From positions 1 through 6,282 of the forward strand of contig SCRB01001047.1 in the NCBI GenBank assembly GCA_004299545.1: DNA of 6,282 nucleotides. The letters run 5' to 3'. This document shows positions 1-5,668 of the stretch, piece after piece. Under the pieces are notes generated by a model that did not search any database, was not told where the DNA came from, and saw only the letters and a list, made by a program, of their open reading frames with translations. Position 1 is the first letter of the stretch. The number at the start of each line of letters is the position of its first letter. Made by a program: the position numbers and the translations under genes. The DNA comes from Rhizobiaceae bacterium. GTDB lineage: Bacteria > Pseudomonadota > Alphaproteobacteria > Rhizobiales > Rhizobiaceae.

Positions 1-62
1 CTCGGTCGTTTGAACCCGGCACCGCCAATCCCGATAACGGTTATTCGCTTGTCCCGCTGCAT
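1..62 (-). CDS. N-terminal fragment of a probable Rossmann-fold (nucleotide-binding) protein, cut by the window edge
   Basis: Reading leftward from an ATG at 62-60 gives 20 codons, MQRDKRITVIGIGGAGFKRP, still open at the window edge. A short beta-strand (ITVIGI) followed by a glycine-rich turn (GIGGAG, residues 11-16) is the usual opening of a dinucleotide- or nucleotide-binding Rossmann-like fold; that is family knowledge, and the specific enzyme cannot be named from 20 residues. An in-frame TTG at 83-81 is an alternative start, with a stop codon two codons before it. Neither start has a clear Shine-Dalgarno sequence. The gene lies 77 bp beyond the aminotransferase stop on the same strand, so it may be the next gene of that operon, for example an oxidoreductase acting after transamination (inference). 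It could still be a chance open frame. Confidence 0.4.
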   Translation of the reverse strand, partial: MQRDKRITVIGIGGAGFKRP

Positions 63-139
63 GAGGGGCGAGGGTGCTGCCAAAATTCAACCACACGTCA
101 TCGGGGCCGGGGCCCAAAGATGCGTTGCTGCTCGCCGGT

Positions 140-1474
140 TTACGATCGAATTTCGCTGATGGCCGCATCGACCGCGTCGCCGAGGCGATCCACGATCGTA
201 TCGACGGTCGCAGCATCGACAATAAAGGGCGGCGCGATAAGCACATGATCGCCGGCGCGTCCGTCCATCGTTCCGCCCTGCGGATAGACCATCAGCCCGC
301 GCTTCATCGCCTCCGCCTTGATACGGGCATGGAGCTTCAAAGTCGGATCGAAGGGCGTCTTCGATGATCGGTCGGCGACAAGCTCGATCCCCCGGAACAG
401 CCCGCGGCCATGGATGTCGCCGACATGGTGATGATTGCCGAAACGCTCGCTCAGCCGCCGTTCCAGATCGGCGCCGCGCGCCTTGACATTGGCAAGCAGA
501 TTGTCGCGCCGGACGATCTGCTGCACCGCGAGGCCCGCCGAGCAGGCAAGCGGATGACCGATATAGGTGTGGCCATGCAGGAAGGTACCCGAGCCCGACG
601 CAAAAGCGTCGAACAGCCTGTCCGAGGCGAACACGGCGCCGAGCGGTGCATAGCCGCCGCCGAGGCCTTTGGCCACGACCATCAGGTCCGGCGCGACACC
701 GTCCTGCTCGCAGGCATGCAACGTGCCGGTGCGGCCCATGCCGCACATCACCTCGTCGAGGATGAGCAGGATTCCGTGCCGGTCGCAGATTTCCCTGATG
801 CGCTTGAAGTAGCCCGGCTCAGGTGGCACGGCACCGAGCGTGGCGCCGACCACCGTTTCCGCGACGAAGGCGATGACGGTTTCCGGCCCGAGTTCCTGAA
901 GTTTCGCTTCGAGCAGACCGGCGGCGCGCGCGCTGTAATCCTCGATGCTCTCACCCGGTCGCTGGTGCCGATAGGCATAGCATGGATCGATGTGATCGCT
1001 CTCGACGAGGATCGGTTCGAATGGCGCCTTGCGCCAGCGATTGCCGCCGACCGAGAGCGCGCCGAGCGTATTGCCGTGATAGCTCTGATAGCGGGCGATG
1101 AAGCGGCGGCGCTCCGGCTCGCCGCGCTCGACAAAATATTGCCGCGCCATCTTCAGCGCCGTCTCGACCCCTTCCGATCCGCCGGAGACGAAATAGACGT
1201 GGCCGAGATCGCCCGGCGCATGGGCGACGAGTTCGTCGGCCAGCGCTTCCGCCGCGTCGCTGGTGAAGAAACTTGTATGCGCATAGGCCAGCTTGTCGAG
1301 TTGCGCGTGCATGGCCGCCAGGACTTCCGGATGCTGATGGCCCAGGCAGGAGACCGCCGCGCCGCCCGAGGCGTCGATATAGCGCCGGCCATCGCTGTCG
1401 ATCATCTCGACGCCTTCGCCGCCGACGGCGACCGGGTAGGAATGATGGATCTGGCGGTGGAGGATATGTGTCAT
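140..1474 (-). CDS. Class III PLP-dependent aminotransferase (aspartate aminotransferase family, omega-transaminase-like)
   Basis: Cytoplasmic PLP enzyme expected to move an amino group between an amino acid or amine and a 2-oxo acid; the substrate is not deducible. The 444 residues are full length for the class III (subgroup II) family. Visible landmarks are the SGGSEGVETALKMAR phosphate-binding segment at 97-111, SYHG at 131-134 with the aromatic residue that stacks on PLP, LILDEVMCGMGRTG at 237-250 with Asp240 contacting the pyridine nitrogen, Lys269 in VVAKGLGGG as the Schiff-base lysine, and HGHTYIGHPLA at 300-310 with Thr303 for the phosphate. All catalytic positions appear intact. The ATG at 1474 is preceded by AAGG seven bases upstream. 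The gene starts 15 bp after the RpiR stop codon, so the two are probably co-transcribed. BioA-, GABA- or beta-alanine-type specificity are alternatives within the same fold. Confidence 0.95.
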   Translation of the reverse strand: MTHILHRQIHHSYPVAVGGEGVEMIDSDGRRYIDASGGAAVSCLGHQHPEVLAAMHAQLDKLAYAHTSFFTSDAAEALADELVAHAPGDLGHVYFVSGGSEGVETALKMARQYFVERGEPERRRFIARYQSYHGNTLGALSVGGNRWRKAPFEPILVESDHIDPCYAYRHQRPGESIEDYSARAAGLLEAKLQELGPETVIAFVAETVVGATLGAVPPEPGYFKRIREICDRHGILLILDEVMCGMGRTGTLHACEQDGVAPDLMVVAKGLGGGYAPLGAVFASDRLFDAFASGSGTFLHGHTYIGHPLACSAGLAVQQIVRRDNLLANVKARGADLERRLSERFGNHHHVGDIHGRGLFRGIELVADRSSKTPFDPTLKLHARIKAEAMKRGLMVYPQGGTMDGRAGDHVLIAPPFIVDAATVDTIVDRLGDAVDAAISEIRS

Positions 1475-1489
1475 GGCGCTGCCTTGAGA

Positions 1490-2353
1490 TCAGATATGCG
1501 TTGAAAGGTCGTCGAACTGGTGTTCCATCTCGCGCACAGCGTCGAGCGCCCGCTCGCCCGCGATTGCCGCAAGCATCGCCGCCAGCGTCTCGGCGGTCGC
1601 GAAGGCCGGCGTCATTGTGTGGAAGAAGGAAGGGCTCGTCGTGGGCACGACGATCGACGTGGCCGCGCGCCGAACGAGAGGTGAGACGGAGCTGTCGGTG
1701 AGCGCCACAATGGCGATGCCTCGCGCCAGCGCGTAATCCACAAGCTCAACCGCCGCGCGCGTATAGGGCTTGACGCTGACGGCGAGCATCGCGTCGCCCC
1801 GTCCCGCGCCGCGCAGCCGGTCGGCGCCGGTCCCGCCGGGGGCATCCAGCAGGCGCGCATCGCCGCCGGCAAGCGAGTGGACATAGGCGAAATGGCTGGC
1901 GACCGGATAACTCGACCGGAAGCCCATCACGTAAACCCGACGCGCGTCGGCCAGGACGGCGACGGCCGCTCTCACCGTGTCGAGCATCCCCGGCTCGGCG
2001 AGCGTCCGCATGTGGCGGCCGAGTGTATCGGCGAGATCGAAAGCGAGCGCGCCGTCGCCCTGGACACTGCGGCGGGCGACCAGCGCTTCCGCCTTGCTGG
2101 AGAATTCCGTTTCGCCGCGGCGAATCCGTTCGGCATAGACGCCGCGCAGGCCGTCGTAGCCGTCGAAGCCCATGCGCTGCGCCAGCCGCGTCATGGATGC
2201 GGGCGTCACACCCGCCTTCTTCGCTTGTTCGCGCATCGACAGCAGAGCAACGTCGCGCGGGTTGTCCAGCACCCACTGCGCCGCCACCTTGATCTGGCGG
2301 GGCATGGCGTCGAATTCCGCCATCAGGCGCGAGCGAAGCGTTGGTTCCAGCAT
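1490..2353 (-). CDS. RpiR/MurR-family transcriptional regulator (HTH + SIS domain)
   Basis: Predicted cytoplasmic DNA-binding regulator of 287 residues, the normal length for the RpiR family. The N-terminal HTH_6 domain covers about residues 1-77. It includes the characteristic NPRDVALLSMREQAKKAGVT (31-50) and the recognition-helix region PASMTRLAQRMGF (51-63). A SIS effector domain follows at about 125-260, with its first strand and loop at VYVMGFRSSYP (140-150) and a later VALTDSSVSPL (216-226). The loop that in sugar-phosphate SIS domains reads SxSGxT is here SVKPYTR (193-199), so the effector may not be a phosphosugar (inference). It is divergent from a Liv-type transporter operon and lies directly upstream of an aminotransferase, which makes it the likely local regulator of both. 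The start at 2353 matches the usual family N-terminus but has no Shine-Dalgarno sequence; Met11 is an alternative. Confidence 0.93.
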   Translation of the reverse strand: MLEPTLRSRLMAEFDAMPRQIKVAAQWVLDNPRDVALLSMREQAKKAGVTPASMTRLAQRMGFDGYDGLRGVYAERIRRGETEFSSKAEALVARRSVQGDGALAFDLADTLGRHMRTLAEPGMLDTVRAAVAVLADARRVYVMGFRSSYPVASHFAYVHSLAGGDARLLDAPGGTGADRLRGAGRGDAMLAVSVKPYTRAAVELVDYALARGIAIVALTDSSVSPLVRRAATSIVVPTTSPSFFHTMTPAFATAETLAAMLAAIAGERALDAVREMEHQFDDLSTHI

Positions 2354-2359
2354 GACGAC

Positions 2360-2388
2360 AATCTATGCCTGCATGTCGGCACTTGCAA
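2360..2388 (-). promoter_or_regulatory. Candidate promoter for the RpiR-aminotransferase operon (leaderless?)
   Basis: On the minus strand, TTGCAA (2388-2383) and TAGATT (2365-2360) are separated by 17 bp, each matching four of six consensus positions. Transcription would start at about 2353, which is the A of the regulator's ATG, giving a leaderless mRNA. That would fit the lack of a Shine-Dalgarno sequence there. The hexamer matches are modest and this is a weak prediction. Confidence 0.3.
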
Positions 2389-2412
2389 TAAATGTTTCAA
2401 AGTTCTGATAAT
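2383..2412 (+). promoter_or_regulatory. Candidate sigma-70-type promoter of the transporter operon
   Basis: TTGCAA (2383-2388) and GATAAT (2407-2412, five of six consensus positions) are 18 bp apart, predicting a transcript start near 2419 and a leader of about 40 bases before the binding-protein ATG. The AT-rich character stands out from the GC-rich surroundings. One copy of the 11-base direct repeat lies between the two hexamers. Confidence 0.55.
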
Positions 2413-2432
2413 GAGTGTAATGTTTCAAAACA
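2391..2432. promoter_or_regulatory. Paired operator-like repeats (AATGTTTCAAA x2), probable RpiR binding sites
   Basis: AATGTTTCAAA occurs exactly at 2391-2401 and again at 2419-2429, 28 bp apart in the same orientation. The second copy is part of a perfect inverted repeat, TGTTT-CA-AAACA (2421-2432). The first copy sits inside the spacer of the predicted forward promoter and the second covers the predicted start point, which are classic positions for repression. RpiR-family proteins usually regulate the operon next to them, so the adjacent RpiR gene is the natural candidate; this assignment is inference. Both copies lie upstream of the predicted minus-strand start too, so autoregulation is possible. 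Confidence 0.5.
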
Positions 2433-2444
2433 GGGAGCGAGAGC

Positions 2445-2451
2445 AAGGAGG
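2445..2451 (+). promoter_or_regulatory. Strong ribosome binding site of the substrate-binding protein gene
   Basis: AAGGAGG lies eight bases before the ATG at 2460. It is a near-perfect Shine-Dalgarno match and settles that start over the in-frame ATG at 2478. The livH- and livM-type genes have no comparable site, which suggests the binding protein is translated much more strongly. Confidence 0.8.
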
Positions 2452-2459
2452 ATGCTCGC

Positions 2460-3680
2460 ATGAAAAATCGTCTCAGAATGTATTTGGCAGGTATGGCCGC
2501 GGCTGCGTTTGCGGTGCTCACCGTTGGCGCCGCGCCGGCTTCGGCTGCGGATCCGATAGCGATCGGCTGGGTTGGGCCGCTGTCGCCGCCCGGCAATTAT
2601 TCCGGCGGTCAGGAAATGCAATGGGCCGTCCAGCTTGAGGTCGACCAGATCAACAAGGCCGGTGGCGTTCTCGGGCGCCCGCTGAAACTCAGCTATGAGG
2701 ACACCAAGGGCCAGCCTGCCGAGGGGAGTGCGGCGGCCGTTCGCCTGATCACCAAGGACAATGTCTCGGCGATCATCGGCGAATTCCACTCTTCCGTCGC
2801 GCTCGCCGAGATCGACGAGGCGCACAAATATCATGTTCCATGGGTCGGCACCGACGTCTGGGCAGATGCCATCACCGCCAAGCAATATCCGGAGGTCTTC
2901 CGTCTCTCGCCTGCGAATTCCCTGGTCTATGTCAAAGCGGCGGACTGGTCGGCAGAGCACTTCAAGAACATCGCCATCATCGCCGAGAATACCGATTTCG
3001 GACAGGGCGGCGCCAAGGTGATCGCCGACGAACTGAAGGCGAAGAACGTCCCGCACACGCTGGTGACGATCGACCTCAATCAGCAGGATTTCACGCCGGC
3101 ATTGTTGCGCCTGATGCAGCAGAACCCGAAGCCGGATGCGATCCAGATGGTCGTTGCAGGCCAGGCCCAATATCAGCTCGTCAAGCAGGCCTGCCAGCTT
3201 GGCTTCGCACCAACCGCCGGTACGGCGCTGATCGGCTCCTCCGGCCTGCTTCAAAAGGAAGTCTGGGAAGTCGACGGCAAGTGCGCCAACAACCTTTTGA
3301 TCGTCAATATCGGCCAGCCGAAGAACCAGTGGAACGACAAGGCGAAAGCTTTCGTGCAGGCCTTCACCGAGCGCTACAAGCGCGCACCGACCGGGGTCGC
3401 CATGGAAGCTTATGACACGCTGGGCGTCGTCGTCGCGGCGATCGAGAAGGCGGGTTCGGCCGATCGCGCTGCCATCATCAAGGGACTGGAAGAGATAAAA
3501 TATGAGGGCGTCAACGCCACCTACACCTTCCCCACGACGAAGGATCCGGCCTGGGCCTATCACCAGTTCATGGACGTGCCGTTCACCATCATCCAGTATA
3601 CGGAGATGAATCAGGCGCCTGAGCAGGCTGCGGTCGTCTACCCGAAGGAGTGGGCGACGACCGACAAGATAGCACCGTAG
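2460..3680 (+). CDS. Periplasmic substrate-binding protein of a branched-chain (HAAT/Liv-type) amino acid ABC transporter
   Basis: Captures the substrate in the periplasm and delivers it to the membrane permeases. The 406-residue length fits the Peripla_BP_6 (LivJ/LivK-like) family. The N-terminus is a Sec signal peptide: basic MKNRLR, a hydrophobic stretch at about 8-24, then APASA with cleavage after Ala29 or Ala30. The mature part shows the family opening IAIGWVGPLSPPG (33-45), EVDQINKAGGVLGRPL (60-75), the ligand-loop region IIGEFHSSVALAE (105-117) with the Ser111-Ser112 pair typical of ligand contact, and an interdomain segment near 171-185. Cys245 and Cys275 could form a disulfide. The family also carries amides, short-chain amides, urea and aromatic compounds, so a leucine-type substrate should not be assumed. 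It is the first gene of the rightward operon, divergent from the regulator, with a very strong ribosome binding site. Confidence 0.95.
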   Translation: MKNRLRMYLAGMAAAAFAVLTVGAAPASAADPIAIGWVGPLSPPGNYSGGQEMQWAVQLEVDQINKAGGVLGRPLKLSYEDTKGQPAEGSAAAVRLITKDNVSAIIGEFHSSVALAEIDEAHKYHVPWVGTDVWADAITAKQYPEVFRLSPANSLVYVKAADWSAEHFKNIAIIAENTDFGQGGAKVIADELKAKNVPHTLVTIDLNQQDFTPALLRLMQQNPKPDAIQMVVAGQAQYQLVKQACQLGFAPTAGTALIGSSGLLQKEVWEVDGKCANNLLIVNIGQPKNQWNDKAKAFVQAFTERYKRAPTGVAMEAYDTLGVVVAAIEKAGSADRAAIIKGLEEIKYEGVNATYTFPTTKDPAWAYHQFMDVPFTIIQYTEMNQAPEQAAVVYPKEWATTDKIAP

Positions 3681-3699
3681 AAATAAGCGGGGATGAGCG

Positions 3700-3734
3700 C
3701 GGCATTGGCCTGCCGGTATCGGCGGCCAATGCTG
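3700..3734 (+). repeat. Strong intercistronic hairpin without a U-tract
   Basis: Arms GCATTGGCC (3702-3710) and GGCCAATGC (3724-3732) are perfectly complementary. They are extended inward by GCCG (3712-3715) and CGGC (3720-3723) after a single bulged T, closing on a GTAT loop, and outward by G-U and C-G pairs. The next bases, GACGGATC, contain no T-run, so it does not look like an intrinsic terminator. It lies 20 bp after the binding-protein stop and before the permease genes, where such structures often protect the upstream message from 3' exonucleases and raise binding-protein levels over permease levels (known for other ABC operons; inferred here). Confidence 0.7.
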
Positions 3735-3738
3735 GACG

Positions 3739-3752
3739 GATCGGCTTCGATC
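3739..3752 (+). repeat. Small second hairpin, GATCG-GCTT-CGATC
   Basis: A perfect five-pair stem with a four-base loop directly follows the larger hairpin. It is short enough to be chance, but the two in tandem fill most of the 99-bp spacer between the binding-protein and livH-type genes. No gene is visible in that spacer. Confidence 0.35.
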
Positions 3753-3779
3753 GGCAGCAAACCCATGTGAACCGGACCT

Positions 3780-4595
3780 ATGAGCTATTTTTTTCTTTTG
3801 ACCGTCAATGGTCTCGTGATCGGCCTCATCTACGCGCTTATCGCGGCCGGGCTGACGCTGGTCTTTTCGGTGCTGAAAGTCGTGAATTTCGGCCACGGTA
3901 CGCTTTATATGCTCGGCGGCTACGCGTCCTACTACATCATCCAGTGGCTCGGTGTCCCGCCGCTCTTCGGGGTCATCGGTGCGATGATCCTCCTTTTCGT
4001 CTTCGGCATCGTTTTCGAGCGGTTGGTGATCGCGCCGGTGTACACCGACAAGGTCGAGCGCAAGGACGAATATGCCATCATCGTCACCTTCGGGCTGACG
4101 ATCCTGCTGTCCAATCTCGGCCTCGTCGTCTTCGGGCCTTTCGCCAAGGCGCCGCCGGCCTTCATGGCGGGCGCGCTGATCGCCGGGCCGCTGATATTGC
4201 CCTATGACCGGCTGATCGCGGCAGTCGTCGCCGTGCTGCTGCTTGGCGGGTTGACTGTGTTCCTCAAGAAGACCTCGCTCGGTCAGGCGCTCGATGCGGT
4301 CAGCCAGAACCGGGAGTCGGCGGCTGTGATCGGCATCAACCCGCAGCGCATGTACACCATCGCCTTCGGCCTCGGCTCGGCGCTTGCCGGCGGCGCCGGT
4401 GCGCTGATCGCGCCGATCTTCTCGCTGTCGCCTTCGATGGGCGAACTGCCGGTGGTGCAGGCTTTCATCATCATCGTGATCGGCGGCATGGGCTCCGTCG
4501 GCGGCAGCATCATCGGCGGTATCCTCCTCGGCCTCGTGCAAGGACTGGGCGTCGGCTACCTGCCGGACCCGAACCGGGCGCTTGCCTATACCTAG
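3780..4595 (+). CDS. livH: LivH-type ABC transporter permease, ended early by an in-frame TAG
   Basis: Inner-membrane permease of the Liv/HAAT importer, one of two that form the channel. The 271 residues up to the TAG show an N-terminal helix and the family block VVNFGHGTLYMLGGYAS (34-50). Further hydrophobic helices lie at about 61-82, 99-118 and 143-161. The cytoplasmic EAA-like loop is at TSLGQALDAVSQN (165-177) through GINPQRMYTIAFG (185-197). The block IVIGGMGSVGGSIIGG (232-247) is also diagnostic. LivH proteins usually run to about 290-300 residues and end in a last helix plus RPxGLFG; here those lie beyond the TAG. The ATG at 3780 is the only good start, because a TGA is in frame at 3768. 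It has no clear Shine-Dalgarno sequence. Function depends on whether the TAG is real and read through. Confidence 0.88.
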   Translation: MSYFFLLTVNGLVIGLIYALIAAGLTLVFSVLKVVNFGHGTLYMLGGYASYYIIQWLGVPPLFGVIGAMILLFVFGIVFERLVIAPVYTDKVERKDEYAIIVTFGLTILLSNLGLVVFGPFAKAPPAFMAGALIAGPLILPYDRLIAAVVAVLLLGGLTVFLKKTSLGQALDAVSQNRESAAVIGINPQRMYTIAFGLGSALAGGAGALIAPIFSLSPSMGELPVVQAFIIIVIGGMGSVGGSIIGGILLGLVQGLGVGYLPDPNRALAYT

Positions 4596-4679
4596 GCCTT
4601 CGGTGCGCTGCTTCTCGTGGTGACGTTGCTCGTCCGGCCGACCGGCCTGTTCGGCCGCTCGCATCTCCGGCTGGAATGA
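4593..4679 (+). pseudogene. Detached C-terminal end of the LivH-type permease, behind the amber codon
   Basis: After the TAG at 4593-4595 the same frame stays open for 27 codons, beginning AFGALLLVVTLLV and then RPTGLFGRSH, before a TGA at 4677-4679. A hydrophobic helix followed by RPxGLFG is the standard LivH terminus, so this segment clearly belongs to the preceding gene. Undisturbed, the protein would be 299 residues. The true stop overlaps the livM-type ATG as ATGA, the arrangement used for translational coupling. There is no frameshift: one substitution in the TAG codon restores the whole gene. Confidence 0.85.
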
Positions 4680-5668
4680 GATCGCAACCGATGTCGCGTT
4701 TGTCCTATTCGCACGCAATCCAGACAGTGCTTCTGGCGATCGCCGTTCTGCTGCCGCTCGTCATCGGCCCGTACTGGACGCATGTCGGCGCCATCGCCTG
4801 GTATTATGCGCTGCTGGCGGCCAGCTGGGCGCTGCTCGCCGGTTATGCGGGGCAGTTCTCCTTCGCGCACATGGCCTTTGCCGCGCTCGGCGGCTATGCG
4901 TCGGCGCTGCTCGTTGGCAGGCTTGGCCTGCCGCTGCCGCTTGCCATCGTCTCCGCCATCCTTCTGGCCATGGTCATGGGCGCCCTGATCGCGGCGCTCG
5001 TGCTCAGGCTGTCGGGGCCGTATCTGGCACTCTTCACGCTTGCCATTTCCGAAATCTTCCGCCTCGTTCTGGTAGCGGAGGACGAGATCACGCGCGGTAT
5101 GCTCGGTCTCGAAGTTCCCGGCTTCTTTCCCGGCTCCTCCGATCGGCCCTACTACTATCTCGGGCTAGCCCTTGTGGTGCTTTCCGTCCTCGGCATGAAC
5201 CTCCTGCTCTCGACACGCGTCGGTCTGTTTCTGCGCGCCATACGCGAGGACGAGGGCGCTGCACGGACGAGCGGCATCGACACGACGCGCTACAAGATTT
5301 TCGTCTTCGTCGTCACCAGCGGCATCGCCGCGCTTGCCGGCACCTATTACGGCCACTTCATCGGCATATTGACGCCGAATATCGCCATCCTGCCGGAAAT
5401 GGGTCTCGTCATCGCCATGGCGGTCATTGGCGGCATCGAGAGCCTGCCGGGTGCCGTGATCGGCGCCGTCGTCGTTTATCTTCTGTCCGAATCGCTGCGT
5501 TCCTACGGCGAATGGCGCTTCGTGCTTCTAGGCCTGGTGCTCATCCTCGTACAGCGTTTCGCCCAGAACGGCCTCTTTCCGTTCATCGAGAAGCTGGGCA
5601 GGAAACGCCTGCCGTCGCAGGCCAAGGTGGCGATCGGCAAAACGGCGGGAGGCGGCCATGCCGGCTGA
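4676..5668 (+). CDS. livM: LivM-type ABC transporter permease
   Basis: Second inner-membrane permease of the importer, pairing with the LivH-type subunit. The 330 residues fit the LivM family. Visible features are hydrophobic helices at about 15-31, 37-55, 65-81, 87-110, 160-178, 207-222, 240-268 and 281-294, the block GYAGQFSFAHMAFAALGGYA (56-75), RLSGPYLALFTLAISEIF (111-128) and the EAA-like cytoplasmic loop GLFLRAIREDEGAARTSGID (183-202). AMAVIGGIESLPGAVIGA (247-264) is the counterpart of the LivH glycine block. No break is seen. The ATG at 4676 overlaps the extended livH stop by four bases (ATGA); an in-frame ATG at 4691 is the alternative start, and neither has a strong Shine-Dalgarno sequence. 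The coding region overlaps the following ATPase gene by 11 bp, so translation is probably coupled. Confidence 0.94.
   Translation: MRSQPMSRLSYSHAIQTVLLAIAVLLPLVIGPYWTHVGAIAWYYALLAASWALLAGYAGQFSFAHMAFAALGGYASALLVGRLGLPLPLAIVSAILLAMVMGALIAALVLRLSGPYLALFTLAISEIFRLVLVAEDEITRGMLGLEVPGFFPGSSDRPYYYLGLALVVLSVLGMNLLLSTRVGLFLRAIREDEGAARTSGIDTTRYKIFVFVVTSGIAALAGTYYGHFIGILTPNIAILPEMGLVIAMAVIGGIESLPGAVIGAVVVYLLSESLRSYGEWRFVLLGLVLILVQRFAQNGLFPFIEKLGRKRLPSQAKVAIGKTAGGGHAG

Noticed and set aside
100..115. GC-rich GGGGCCGGGGCCC sequence after the aminotransferase as a terminator
   Set aside because: It is mainly a direct repeat of GGGGCC with only short self-complementarity and no T-tract on the minus strand.
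410..1504. A 364-codon open frame on the plus strand
   Set aside because: It is antisense to the aminotransferase, whose PLP-binding and catalytic motifs are all intact, and it has no recognisable features of its own.
3700..3734. Intrinsic terminator after the binding-protein gene
   Set aside because: The stem is strong but is followed by GACGGATCGG with no T-run, and the next genes are functionally part of the same transporter. The T7 run at 3788 is over 50 bases away.
4596..4675. An intergenic region with its own signals between livH and livM
   Set aside because: These bases read in frame as the missing LivH C-terminus (hydrophobic helix then RPTGLFG), so they are coding remnant and not a true spacer.
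2397..4718. A 773-codon open frame on the minus strand, opposite the binding-protein and livH-type genes
   Set aside because: It lies antisense to two clearly recognisable genes, is rich in Arg, Asp, Glu and His as expected from reading GC-rich codons backwards, shows no domain or membrane pattern, and spans the intergenic hairpins. It is a codon-bias artefact.
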